NCBI GenBank assembly: GCA_027066725.1
Contig: JAMONC010000251.1
Coordinates: 1-32,523 of the forward strand
Reading direction: 5' to 3'
Length of the DNA stretch: 32,523 nucleotides
Origin: Desulfobacterales bacterium
Lineage (GTDB): Bacteria > Desulfobacterota > Dissulfuribacteria > Dissulfuribacterales > JAMONC01
Shown here: positions 22,953-31,824 of the stretch, in pieces
Layout: each line of letters opens with the position of its first letter
Position numbering within the stretch: the first letter of the stretch is position 1
Translations under genes and position numbers: made by a program
Notes under the pieces: generated by a model
What the model was told of the DNA's origin: nothing
Databases searched by the model: none
Seen by the model: only the letters and a program-made list of their open reading frames with translations

Positions 22953-24455
22953 ATGTTTTTTATTAAAAAAAGATACATAGTATTATATTGCTTGTGCATA
23001 TTGATCTTTATAAGCCCTAGAAATATCTGGGCTAATAGTCAAAGGAATAACTTTTCTTTAACATGGCATCTTAATCTTTCTCCATTATTTTATATTGCTT
23101 CAAATAAAAGCAAAGATACCTGGGTAGTTGAATTCTTAGGTCCATTTTTTACTTTTTATCATTCCAATAACCAAGAAGGCTGGCTTTTTAAACCTCTTTT
23201 TTCTTGGAAAAAGACAAAAAAGAAAGAAAGATTTTTATATCTCTATCCCCTAGGTAAATGGGAGTCAGAAAACGGGGAATCTTCTTGGTATTTGGTTCCA
23301 TTTTTTAGAGGAAATAGTCAGAAAACCGCTTCCAATAAAAAGAATGAATATACAAAGTTTTACTGGCCTATATTTTGGGGAAAGACTAAAACAGGTGAAT
23401 CTTTTTGGGGAATATTCCCTTTATATGGTACAATATATAACCACTATGGTTTAGATAAATTAAGATTTATATTATGGCCTCTTTATACAAAATCTGTTTG
23501 GGGTAAAAATTATAGAATTACAATGCCTTGGCCTTTTTTCTCCTATATAAAAGGACCAGATGAACATGGAATAAAGATATGGCCTCTTTATGAGCATATA
23601 GTAAGTCCTGGCAAATGGGAGAAGCGTTTTATATTATGGCCCTTTTTTCTAGAGAAAAAAGATCTTAAAAATCCCAAAAGGTCCTATCAGTGGATGTTGC
23701 TTCCTTTTTATGCCAAACAAGTAGAAGGTAATTTTACAAGTCAAAGCTTTTTGTGGCCATTTTTTAGGATAGCCAATAATCCTGATGATAATTTAACAGA
23801 AGTTGAAGCTCCTTGGCCATTTATAAGATATAGCAAGGATAACAACTCATTAAATATGCAGCTATGGCCCCTTATTGGCTTTAAGAATGCACCAAATCTT
23901 TCTTCTTATTATTTTATATGGAGTTGTTTCTCACATGATAAGCAAAGATTCAATGATGGTAGCATATTAAGTTCTTGGAGGCTTCTTTTCTTTTCTAAAA
24001 TCGAAACAGAGACAAATAATAAGGAACAAATTACTTATGAGAAATGTAGAATATGGCCGCTTTTTAATTATAAAAGGGTTAAACAATGTTATTGGTTTGC
24101 TTTTCCAGAAATAAATCCCTTTGATATTCCAGAAATTGATCTGATGTATGGTTCAATATTTCATATATTAGAATTAAAAAGAACTTCAAATGCAGGTTAT
24201 ACTAAATTTTTATGGGGGCTTTATAGACATTATTGGAATAAAAACGAAAATTATAGGGCAATTAGCTTTTTATATTCTTCCCAACAAAATAGAAACGTAA
24301 AAAAATGGTGTATATTAGGCGGATTATTTGGTAGAATTACAAAAGGTGTGCAAAAAGAATTTATTATTTTATTTAAGCCAATATCTTGGTGGAGGAGGAT
24401 TTTTCATTTAGATAACAAGAAAAATTTTTCTGATTTAAAGTTGAATCATAGCTAA
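22953..24455 (+). CDS. Exported protein with repeated Trp-Pro strands, unknown function
   Basis: 500 residues; no family I can name. Residues 1-27 are a signal peptide (basic start, hydrophobic core, IWANS cleavage region). The mature part is extraordinarily rich in Trp, Phe and Tyr. WP dipeptides recur nine times between residues 130 and 370, in blocks such as FILWPLY, PWPFF, KIWPLYEH, FILWPFF, FLWPFFR, APWPFIRY and QLWPLIGF, spaced about 20-35 residues apart with polar turns between. The pattern suggests a repetitive beta-strand protein in the periplasm or outer membrane. The ATG is 8 bp after the mlaD stop, with no clear ribosome-binding site, so coupling to the Mla genes is likely. A role as an outer-membrane partner of the lipid transporter is inference from position only. 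Confidence 0.85.
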   Translation: MFFIKKRYIVLYCLCILIFISPRNIWANSQRNNFSLTWHLNLSPLFYIASNKSKDTWVVEFLGPFFTFYHSNNQEGWLFKPLFSWKKTKKKERFLYLYPLGKWESENGESSWYLVPFFRGNSQKTASNKKNEYTKFYWPIFWGKTKTGESFWGIFPLYGTIYNHYGLDKLRFILWPLYTKSVWGKNYRITMPWPFFSYIKGPDEHGIKIWPLYEHIVSPGKWEKRFILWPFFLEKKDLKNPKRSYQWMLLPFYAKQVEGNFTSQSFLWPFFRIANNPDDNLTEVEAPWPFIRYSKDNNSLNMQLWPLIGFKNAPNLSSYYFIWSCFSHDKQRFNDGSILSSWRLLFFSKIETETNNKEQITYEKCRIWPLFNYKRVKQCYWFAFPEINPFDIPEIDLMYGSIFHILELKRTSNAGYTKFLWGLYRHYWNKNENYRAISFLYSSQQNRNVKKWCILGGLFGRITKGVQKEFIILFKPISWWRRIFHLDNKKNFSDLKLNHS

Positions 24456-24511
24456 ATGTCCTGTAATTTGGCTTACAATAAAATTAACTATAAAATATGG
24501 GGTATTATGGA

Positions 24512-25075
24512 ATGGCAACAAAAGACAATTTAGAACAGATTGTCTCTAAAGAAGAAATACAAAAAAGGGTAAAAGAGCTGGGGAAACAGATTAGTAAAGA
24601 TTATAAAGAAAAGAAATTGGTTGTTATTGGCATATTAAAAGGTGCTTTTGTATTTATGGCAGATTTAATAAGAGAGATTTCAATCCCTTTGCAGATAGAT
24701 TTTGTGCGTTTGGCAAGCTATGGTAATTTAATGCAGTCTTCTGGTGAAGTTAGGATTACAAAAGATATAGAATTAAATATTGAAGATAAAGATGTTTTAG
24801 TAGTGGAAGACATAGTAGATACAGGGCTTACTTTGCAGTATTTAGAAGAAGTATTAAAATTACATAAGCCTGCTTCAGTTAAAATATGTTGTCTTATAGA
24901 TAAAAAGGAACGAAGACGAGTTCCAATATCTGTAGACTATGTAGGCTTTGATATACCTAGGGGTTTTTTAGTGGGCTATGGATTGGATTTTGAAGAAAAT
25001 TATAGAGAATTACCTGGCATATTTAAAATAATACCGGGTTATGAACCAGAAGGATTTATCCCTTCAGATAAATAA
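24512..25075 (+). CDS. hpt: Hypoxanthine (guanine) phosphoribosyltransferase
   Basis: 187 residues from the chosen ATG. It salvages hypoxanthine and guanine with PRPP to make IMP and GMP. The PRPP-binding motif is VVEDIVDTGLTL (97-108). GILKGAFVFMADL (40-52) and the VDYVGFDIPRGFLVGYGLD segment near the C-terminus are typical of HPRT. An upstream ATG at 24497 would add MGYYG, but has no ribosome-binding site. The ATG at 24512 has GGGG (24499-24502) 9 nt upstream. It begins a second part of the plus-strand run after the Trp-Pro gene. Confidence 0.94.
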   Translation: MATKDNLEQIVSKEEIQKRVKELGKQISKDYKEKKLVVIGILKGAFVFMADLIREISIPLQIDFVRLASYGNLMQSSGEVRITKDIELNIEDKDVLVVEDIVDTGLTLQYLEEVLKLHKPASVKICCLIDKKERRRVPISVDYVGFDIPRGFLVGYGLDFEENYRELPGIFKIIPGYEPEGFIPSDK

Positions 25076-25093
25076 AGAAAAAGGATTAATAAA

Positions 25094-25927
25094 ATGCGTG
25101 AGTATAAGTTTAAGTATAGATATCAAGGTAAAAAAGGTCCCATAGTTCCTGTTAGATTAAATTTAGATGATACCTTTAATTTTGAATGTTCTAAAGATCT
25201 ACCATGTTTTACAAGATGTTGTTATGATGCATACATTATGCTTACACCTTATGATGTGATTAGACTCAAGCAACGTTTAGATCTTAATTCAAATGATTTC
25301 TTAGCTATTTATACTACTCTAGGATTTATTGAAAATACAGAACTTCCTATTCCTGTTCTTAAGATGTTAGAGGATGAAGAAGGAAGCCCTTGTCCATTTT
25401 TAGATAAAGAAAATGGTTGCAAGATTTATGAAGATCGTCCTTCTACTTGTAGATATTATCCTATAGGTGCGGGTATTTTTCACAATAAAGATGCCTCAAG
25501 TGATGAAAAATTTTTTGCAATAATAAAAGAAGATCACTGTGAGGGATTAAACAGTAAAAAGACATGGACTGTTAGACAGTGGAGAGAAAATCAGGGGTTA
25601 GAACCCTATGATGAAGTAAATAGCGGTTGGGTAGAGCTTATTTTAAAAAGAAAATCTCTAGGACCATTTTGCCAGATACCTGATAAAACTTTGCAGATGT
25701 TTTTTATGGGCTGTTACAATGTAGATGAATTTAGACGTTTTGTATTAAATTCTAAGTTCTTAGAGATATATGTAATAGAACCAGAACGAGTAGAAAAGGT
25801 AAAAGAGGACGATATAGAAGCATTAAAACTTGCAGTAGATTGGTTAAAGACTACTTTATTTGGAGAAGGAATTTTAAAGATTAGAGAGATCACTACAGAT
25901 CCAGATATGGTTGAAGTTGAACCATAA
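25094..25927 (+). CDS. YkgJ-type cysteine cluster protein
   Basis: 277 residues. Cysteines at 32, 38, 42, 43, 100, 109 and 119 form the pattern C-x5-C-x3-CC ... CPFLDKENGCKIYEDRPSTCRYYP, which is the zinc/iron-chelating domain of the YkgJ/UPF0153 family. The CPFL...RP..CR..P block is diagnostic. The remaining residues, 130-277, are helical with no motif I recognise. Function is not established for the family; metal or Fe-S binding is expected. It lies 18 bp after hpt and 8-14 bp before the acyltransferase-like gene, so the three are likely co-transcribed. Confidence 0.88.
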   Translation: MREYKFKYRYQGKKGPIVPVRLNLDDTFNFECSKDLPCFTRCCYDAYIMLTPYDVIRLKQRLDLNSNDFLAIYTTLGFIENTELPIPVLKMLEDEEGSPCPFLDKENGCKIYEDRPSTCRYYPIGAGIFHNKDASSDEKFFAIIKEDHCEGLNSKKTWTVRQWRENQGLEPYDEVNSGWVELILKRKSLGPFCQIPDKTLQMFFMGCYNVDEFRRFVLNSKFLEIYVIEPERVEKVKEDDIEALKLAVDWLKTTLFGEGILKIREITTDPDMVEVEP

Positions 25928-25941
25928 AAGATTATTTGCCT

Positions 25942-27234
25942 ATGAGTGATAGGCCTATAGAAGGCGTTGATGTATTAATTGATAGCTTAGACTACAACCA
26001 AAAGTGTTGTGGCCTAGCAGGAAATGTTGCTCAATTAATCCTTCATCTTGAAGGTTCGTTTCCCAAAGAGGTATTTGAAGAACGTATAAAAAAGTGGATT
26101 GATATAGAACCTGCCCTTAGATTTCGTTTAAAAAGAACCCTTCTTAAAAAAAGCTTCTGGCAATACTTAGATGCCCCTATTAAGCCTCATATCTTTTGGC
26201 ATAAAGGTAATGATTATACTCAAGTTTTTGATAAACGGATAAATACTGCAATTTCTCCATCTAATCCTCCTCTTATAGCCTTAGATATCATACAAAGTGA
26301 GTCAAAGACCTATCTTTCAATTACTTGGCACCAACTTTTAGCTGATATAAGAGGAGGGGAGTTACTTATTTCTAGGCTAAAAGACCCTAAGCCAATTACT
26401 AGTAATATATGGTGTAAAAAGGAAGCTAAGTCACTAATAAAAAATATTAAACATGCCCAAGGTATACATCCTTGTATTAAAAATATTGGTAAGGCTAATA
26501 TAACAATTCCATGTTCTACCTCATTAACTAAAGCCCCTTTTTTAAAGGGTAAATATTTACAGTTTAATAAGGAAGAAAGTCAAAAATTTAGAGGGGTTGC
26601 TAAAAGGATTCATCCTATATTTGGAGAAACAGCTCTTCTTGCCTCTGTTATTATAAAAGATATGTTTAATATAATGGATTCTATTCCTATTAATAGTGGC
26701 TATTTTGTGCCTATTCCTATTAACTTAAGGGCACCTGGTGCAAAAGAGCCTCTTTTGGGGAATTTAGTTACTTTTGCATTTGTATATGTAGATTTTAAGC
26801 AAATACAAAATAGTAATTTATTGCAACTCGCTAGGATAATAGGATCAAAGATTGTTGAGCAGATATCTTATAACAATCAACAAGGCATACACGCAGCTTT
26901 TAATATTGCCCAAAATCTTCCAAGGAAGATACATCACTGGTTTTTAAAAAAGACTTTTCAGGGAAAGATTGCCTCATTTCTATTTTCAAATACAGGGCTA
27001 TGTCATATCAGCGATGTACCAGGCCAAAAGACAGAATTTTTAGGCTGTCCTGTTGTTGCATGTTTTCAGCGTCAGATGGTGACATATCCTCCTGGAATAG
27101 GATTTTTCTTTTTAACTTATGCATGTAAACTTCACTTGAGTCTTTGTTGGATAGAAGATGCTTTTAAAAATGAAACTGTAACCCATCTTTTAACTTCCAT
27201 TGAAAATAATATAAAAGCTGTGTCAGAAAAATGA
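25942..27234 (+). CDS. Condensation/acyltransferase-fold protein with altered HHxxxDG motif
   Basis: 430 residues from the ATG at 25942 (a TTG at 25936 is possible). The protein resembles the CoA-dependent acyltransferase superfamily that includes condensation domains, PapA5 and wax-ester synthases. Supporting segments: the N-terminal acceptor-side DSLDYNQKCCGLAGNVAQ, IEPALRFRLKR, the motif WHQLLADIRGGELLI (129-143), then PIPINLRAPGAKEPLLGNLVTFA near 260. In the motif, D135 aligns with the structural aspartate, but the catalytic second histidine position appears to be Q131, with H130 before it. It may be inactive, or use a shifted histidine. Substrate unknown; a lipid or polyketide ester is plausible. 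It ends the plus-strand run from mlaE. Confidence 0.75.
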   Translation: MSDRPIEGVDVLIDSLDYNQKCCGLAGNVAQLILHLEGSFPKEVFEERIKKWIDIEPALRFRLKRTLLKKSFWQYLDAPIKPHIFWHKGNDYTQVFDKRINTAISPSNPPLIALDIIQSESKTYLSITWHQLLADIRGGELLISRLKDPKPITSNIWCKKEAKSLIKNIKHAQGIHPCIKNIGKANITIPCSTSLTKAPFLKGKYLQFNKEESQKFRGVAKRIHPIFGETALLASVIIKDMFNIMDSIPINSGYFVPIPINLRAPGAKEPLLGNLVTFAFVYVDFKQIQNSNLLQLARIIGSKIVEQISYNNQQGIHAAFNIAQNLPRKIHHWFLKKTFQGKIASFLFSNTGLCHISDVPGQKTEFLGCPVVACFQRQMVTYPPGIGFFFLTYACKLHLSLCWIEDAFKNETVTHLLTSIENNIKAVSEK

Positions 27235-27308
27235 AATCTTATATCTAATCCTAATCTTATACCCTAAATAAATACTTAAAGAATCCCTTAATTATTTTAT
27301 AAAAAATA

Positions 27309-27346
27309 AAAATGTCAAAAAAATGGCATTAAAGATTTGACATTTT
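27309..27346. repeat. Inverted repeat upstream of the sigma-54 response regulator
   Basis: AAAATGTCAAA (27309-27319) and TTTGACATTTT (27336-27346) are perfect 11-bp arms around a 16-nt loop. The right arm contains TTGACA (27338-27343), a perfect -35 box. A GCTAAT -10 box lies 16 bp further on (27360-27365), about 57 bp before the ATG. It could be an operator overlapping the promoter, or a weak end-of-operon hairpin for the preceding gene; there is no good T-run. Confidence 0.5.
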
Positions 27347-27421
27347 ACTTATAGATAGGCTAATTTTTTATAAAGGTTTTTATCTTAGAGTTATAAAAAG
27401 ATATGTGGAGGGATCAGAGGG

Positions 27422-28882
27422 ATGCGCAATGAATGTGTTCTGGTTGTTGATGATACACCAGAAGTAAGGCTTAGTATGGCAGAACTCCTTAAAGAGGAGG
27501 GCTTTTCTGTAGATACTGCAAGCGATGGCCAGGAGGCTATAGAACTACTTCGAACTCGTTTTTTTGATGTGATTCTAACAGACCTTTTAATGCCTAGAAA
27601 AGATGGGATGGAGGTTCTTAAATTTGTCATAGAAAATTCTCCAGAAAGTATATGCATTATTGTAACTGGTTATGGAACTATTAAAAATGCTGTAGAGGCA
27701 ATAAAACTAGGTGCTTATGATTACTTAACTAAGCCAGTAAAAACAGAAGAGGTTTTAGTTGTAATAGATCGAGCTTTAGAGGTCAGAAATTTAAGACGAG
27801 AAAATCAAGTATTAAAAAAACAGCTTAGAACTCAATATGGTTTTGATCGTATTGTAGGAAAAAGTGATGCAATGCAAAAGGTCTTTGATCTTATAGAAAA
27901 GGTTGCAGATACAGAAAGTACAGTCCTTATTACAGGTGAAAGTGGTACAGGAAAAGAACTTATAGCTCATGCGATACATTATGCAAGTGAAAGAAGGGAG
28001 CAGCCATTTGTTCCAATAAATTGTTCTGCGATTCCAGAAGAACTTTTAGAAAGCGAGCTTTTTGGACATGAAAAAGGGGCTTTTACCCATGCTATAAGGA
28101 CTCGTATTGGTAGATTTGAACTGGCAAACCATGGAACTATATTTTTAGATGAAATAGGGGAGATGAGCCCCGCCTTACAAGTAAAGCTACTACGCGTTCT
28201 TCAAGAAAGAAAGTTTGAGCGGGTTGGCGGGATAAAAACAATAGAGGTAGATATAAGAGTTGTTGCTGCTACCAATGTAGATTTAGAAGAAGCTGTTAAG
28301 CAAGGACGATTTAGGGAAGATCTTTTTTATAGACTTAATGTAATTCCAATTCATATTCCACCTTTAAGGGAAAGAAGAAGTGATATTCCCCTTTTAATTC
28401 AGCATTTTCTTGAAAAGTTTCAGCAGAAAAAGAAGGTGCCTGTAGAGGCTATTGAACCAGATGCCATGGAGTGTCTTTGTTCTTATGATTGGCCTGGTAA
28501 TGTAAGAGAATTAGAAAATATGATTGAGCGTCTTATTATCCTTGCAAGTGGACCTAAAATAACAATCAAAGACCTACCAGAGCATATTTTAAAGGCTGGT
28601 GGTAGAAAATTCTGTACTGGTATAAACGTTCCTGTTCCTACAATTCCAGATGAAGGACTTTCTCTTAGCAAAACAGTTGAACAAATAGAAAAGGCTTTGA
28701 TCTTACAGGCATTAGAAAGGACAGGATGGATAAAAAATAGAGCGGCAAAGCTTTTAAAGATGAATAGGACTACATTAATAGAAAAGATGAAAAAACAAAA
28801 GCTTATGGCTTCAAGTAGTAAGGCTAGCAAAAATAAAAAGAAAAATAATCCTACTAAAAGGCTAAAAAGTGCAAGCAATTAG
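27422..28882 (+). CDS. Sigma-54-dependent response regulator, NtrC/AtoC type, with GAFTHA motif
   Basis: 486 residues. Receiver domain 1-120 with D10, D11, the phosphoacceptor D54 and K in LTKPVK. AAA+ sigma-54 interaction domain about 140-370: Walker A GESGTGKE, then GAFTHA at 219-224, IFLDEIGEMSP, LREDLFYRLNVIPI-type segment, LPPLRERRSDIP-like block and WPGNVRELEN. A Fis-type helix-turn-helix lies near 425-460 (ALERTGWIKNRAAKLLKMNRTTL), and the tail is very basic. The GAFTGA loop that touches sigma-54 has His at position 223 in place of Gly. No histidine kinase gene is in the window, so this is an orphan regulator here. Convergent with rsmB, overlapping by 4 bp. Confidence 0.94.
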   Translation: MRNECVLVVDDTPEVRLSMAELLKEEGFSVDTASDGQEAIELLRTRFFDVILTDLLMPRKDGMEVLKFVIENSPESICIIVTGYGTIKNAVEAIKLGAYDYLTKPVKTEEVLVVIDRALEVRNLRRENQVLKKQLRTQYGFDRIVGKSDAMQKVFDLIEKVADTESTVLITGESGTGKELIAHAIHYASERREQPFVPINCSAIPEELLESELFGHEKGAFTHAIRTRIGRFELANHGTIFLDEIGEMSPALQVKLLRVLQERKFERVGGIKTIEVDIRVVAATNVDLEEAVKQGRFREDLFYRLNVIPIHIPPLRERRSDIPLLIQHFLEKFQQKKKVPVEAIEPDAMECLCSYDWPGNVRELENMIERLIILASGPKITIKDLPEHILKAGGRKFCTGINVPVPTIPDEGLSLSKTVEQIEKALILQALERTGWIKNRAAKLLKMNRTTLIEKMKKQKLMASSSKASKNKKKNNPTKRLKSASN

Positions 28883-30258
28883 TTTCTCTTTAGACAAGCT
28901 ATAAAAAATCCATCACAGCTTTGAGGTGAGGTAGTAGGGTATATATAACACATTCCATTTTGGAGTTTTAAATCTTTTAATAAATCTATTTTAGGTGTAA
29001 ATAGAGAAAAATTTTTACCTATAGAAGAGCTTAAAAAGCGCTCAATAACTTCGATCGTTTCTTCTGGTTCAAGCGTACAAGTAGAATATACTAATATTCC
29101 GTCTTTTTTTAAAAATTGTGAATAATTACACAAAAGATCAAATTGAATATTAGATAAAAAGGCGATGTCATCTTTTGTTCTATTCCATTTTATGTCAGGA
29201 TGCCTTCTTATAACTCCTAAACCAGAACAAGGAGCATCTATTAATATACGATCAAAGCATGATTTTTTATCTTTATAATCTTTTATAAATCTATCTAGTG
29301 TATAAATTAATATGGATTTTATACCTAGCCTATTAATATTTTCTTTTAGAATTTTTAATTTATTTGAATCCTTATCAACAGCTAATATCTCAGCATTATC
29401 TGATGTTAATTGGGCAATATGAGTAGTTTTTCCTCCAACACCTGCGCAAGCATCTAATATTTTTTGCCCTTTTTTGGGATTAAGCAAATAAGAGACAAGT
29501 TGAGCAGCCTCATCTTGAACTTGAAAATATCCTTCTTTAAAGCCCTTAAGGTTATAGACATTGCCTTTACAATTAAGAACTAAAAGGGCATCTGGACAAA
29601 GGCTACCTTTTTTTACTAAAAGCCCTTCTTCTTTAAGGAGATTAAATAATTCATCTCTACTACATCTTAATGTGTTTACCCTTATAGAAAGGGGGGCAAT
29701 TAGATTGTTTGCATTACATAACTCTTGTGTTTTTTGCGTTCCTAATCTATTAACCCACTTTTTTACCATCCATGTAGGATGAGAGGTTAAAATAGAAATA
29801 CCTTCTATAGAATTTGGCTCTAGTCCAAAGGGCTTACTAGATTTTATCTCTTCTTTATATTCAATACACCTTCTTAAAACAGCATTAACTAAGCCTTTAG
29901 CCCATCTGCAAGATTTATCATGTTTAACTATTTCAACAGCCTCGTTTATTGCTGCAAATAAAGGTATTTTATCCAAAAAAAGTATCTGATAGAGCCCTAT
30001 TTCTAATGTCGCCCTTACTTTTATAGGCAGTTTTTTTAAAGGCTTAGATAGCCTTTTTTCTAATAGCCAATCGAGCAGATATAGCCATCTTACAGTACCA
30101 AGACATAACTGATAGACCAGATTTTTATCTTTGGGATTTATTGGGCTATTTTGAATACTTTTGTTGCATATATCAGATAGAAATTCTCTTTTTTTAGCAG
30201 GGGTAGTATGCCAAGAAGATAAGATCTTAACTGCTAGACTACGTGCACCAATCTTCAC
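28879..30258 (-). CDS. rsmB: 16S rRNA (cytosine-967-C5)-methyltransferase
   Basis: 459 residues. An N-terminal NusB-like RNA-binding domain (about 1-135, with LVYQLCLGTVRWLYLLDWLL) is followed by a SAM-dependent m5C methyltransferase. DACAGVGGKTTHIAQL (269-284) binds SAM. C344 in DAPCSGLG and the catalytic C394 in YSTCTLEPEE complete the active site. It methylates C967 of 16S rRNA. The start is a GTG at 30258 that shares its G with the TAG stop of fmt (TAGTG), so translation is coupled. The full-length NusB-plus-methyltransferase order distinguishes it from RsmF. Confidence 0.95.
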   Translation of the reverse strand: MKIGARSLAVKILSSWHTTPAKKREFLSDICNKSIQNSPINPKDKNLVYQLCLGTVRWLYLLDWLLEKRLSKPLKKLPIKVRATLEIGLYQILFLDKIPLFAAINEAVEIVKHDKSCRWAKGLVNAVLRRCIEYKEEIKSSKPFGLEPNSIEGISILTSHPTWMVKKWVNRLGTQKTQELCNANNLIAPLSIRVNTLRCSRDELFNLLKEEGLLVKKGSLCPDALLVLNCKGNVYNLKGFKEGYFQVQDEAAQLVSYLLNPKKGQKILDACAGVGGKTTHIAQLTSDNAEILAVDKDSNKLKILKENINRLGIKSILIYTLDRFIKDYKDKKSCFDRILIDAPCSGLGVIRRHPDIKWNRTKDDIAFLSNIQFDLLCNYSQFLKKDGILVYSTCTLEPEETIEVIERFLSSSIGKNFSLFTPKIDLLKDLKLQNGMCYIYPTTSPQSCDGFFIACLKRN

Positions 30259-31229
30259 TATTTAAACCTATAACCAACTGGGATAGGACGTCCCCTTAAA
30301 AAATCTGCCGCAAAAAGCCGTTTTTTGCCTGGCCACTGAAGCTCTTTTATACCAACAGCACCACTTCCTATGGCTTTGATTATGAGCGCATTATCATCTG
30401 CTCTAATTACTGTACCTGAAGATGCCTGTAATTCCTTTTGCTTAAGCTCTTTATCTGGCACAAAAAAGGCATTATAAAGCCTTAATCTTTCATTTTCATA
30501 TATGGTATATGCACCAGGTTTTGGATCAAATGCCCTTATTATATTTACGATTTTTTGAGCATCATCTTTTTCCCAATTAATTCTTAGCATTTCGCGCTTT
30601 ATTGGAGGTGCATAGCTTACACCTTCACTAGGTTGTTCCTTAGGGGTGATAGAACCAGCTAAGATACCATCTATTGCCTCTAATAATGCTTCTGCGCCTA
30701 ATTTAGCCATTCTATTATATAGATTTCCAAAATTCTCAAAAGGATCTATTCTTAAGGCTTTTTGAAGTAAAATTGGACCTGTATCCATACCAGCATCCAT
30801 CTTCATGATGGTTATGCCAGTTTCTGTTTCCCCATTTATAATTGCCCACTGAATAGGAGCGGCACCTCTATATTTAGGGAGTAAAGAACCATGAACATTT
30901 ATAGGCATAATCTTAGGAACATCTAAAAGTTTTTGTGTAAGAATTTGCCCATAAGCAGCTACTACAATAAAATCTGGTTCAAGTTTAGCTACTTCTTCTA
31001 TAAAATTAGGGTCTTTTGCCTTTTCTGGCTGAAAAATTTGAAGATTTAGTTTTATAGCTAGTTCTTTAATAGGTGAAGGAAGAAGTTTTCTTCCTCTTCC
31101 TCTTGGACGATCTGGCTGGGTTGCAACCCCTACGATATTATAACCTTCTTTTGCAAGTGCTTCTAAAGAAGGTACGGCAAATTCAGGGGTACCCATAAAA
31201 AATATCTTAATAGAGTCTTTTTTAAACAT
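30258..31229 (-). CDS. fmt: Methionyl-tRNA formyltransferase
   Basis: 323 residues, full length. It transfers the formyl group from 10-formyl-THF to initiator Met-tRNA. The N-terminal Rossmann segment IFFMGTPEFAVPSLEAL is a family hallmark. Catalytic residues N111, H113 and D149 are present (NVHGSLLPKYRGAAPIQWAI). The C-terminal tRNA-binding OB domain includes GTVIRADDNALIIKAIGSGA. It is in the conserved def-fmt-rsmB order, 18 bp after def and overlapping rsmB by one base. Confidence 0.97.
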   Translation of the reverse strand: MFKKDSIKIFFMGTPEFAVPSLEALAKEGYNIVGVATQPDRPRGRGRKLLPSPIKELAIKLNLQIFQPEKAKDPNFIEEVAKLEPDFIVVAAYGQILTQKLLDVPKIMPINVHGSLLPKYRGAAPIQWAIINGETETGITIMKMDAGMDTGPILLQKALRIDPFENFGNLYNRMAKLGAEALLEAIDGILAGSITPKEQPSEGVSYAPPIKREMLRINWEKDDAQKIVNIIRAFDPKPGAYTIYENERLRLYNAFFVPDKELKQKELQASSGTVIRADDNALIIKAIGSGAVGIKELQWPGKKRLFAADFLRGRPIPVGYRFK

Positions 31230-31247
31230 TTTTTTAATTATTAGGAA

Positions 31248-31778
31248 TTATTTACTGGAATATTTTTTCTCTTTTTCTGCCTGAGCCCTTAGCTTTGCCC
31301 ATTTTTTTCTAAAAAGTGCTTTTTTTACAGGACTTAAACGATCAACAAAACAATATCCTTGTAGATGGTCAAGTTCATGTTGAATACATCTTGCTAAGAG
31401 TCCCTCTGCTTCTATTGAAATCTCTTTTTCATTTCTATCGTAACCAACAACTTGTATCCTAGCAGCCCTTTTAACAGGAGCTCTATAATCTGGCACACTA
31501 AGACAGCCTTCTTCTGCTATTTCTTCACCTTCCCATGCAATAATCTTGGGATTTATAAGTATAATTGGATTCTTTTTATTTTCTTCAGGTTCTGTTAGAT
31601 CAATAACTGCTAGTTGTTTTAAAACACCTACTTGATTAGCAGCAAGCCCTATCCCTGGGGCTTTATACATGGTTTCAAGCATCTCATCTATTAAGTCCTG
31701 TAATTCTTGATTTATATTTTTTACAGGTTCCGCCTTAGTTTTTAAAATTTTATGTGGATAAATGAGAATCTCTTTCAT
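31248..31778 (-). CDS. def: Peptide deformylase
   Basis: 176 residues. It removes the formyl group from nascent proteins. All three motifs are present: GIGLAANQVG (42-51), EEGCLSVP (89-96) with metal ligand C92, and QHELDHLQG (133-141) with H134, E135 and H138. The motif set is that of bacterial type I enzymes. The C-terminal tail is lysine-rich. First gene of def-fmt-rsmB; divergent from the DUF434 gene with a 46-bp gap that must hold both promoters. Confidence 0.97.
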   Translation of the reverse strand: MKEILIYPHKILKTKAEPVKNINQELQDLIDEMLETMYKAPGIGLAANQVGVLKQLAVIDLTEPEENKKNPIILINPKIIAWEGEEIAEEGCLSVPDYRAPVKRAARIQVVGYDRNEKEISIEAEGLLARCIQHELDHLQGYCFVDRLSPVKKALFRKKWAKLRAQAEKEKKYSSK

Positions 31779-31824
31779 AATAGAGTTATAATAAATACCA
31801 ATATAAAACTAGGCAATATAAAAA

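Noticed and set aside
27324..27341. Possible sigma-54 promoter (TGGCAT...TTTGA) before the response regulator
   Set aside because: The GG and expected GC elements do not fit: ten bases after GG the sequence is TT, not GC. The TTGACA-type promoter fits better.
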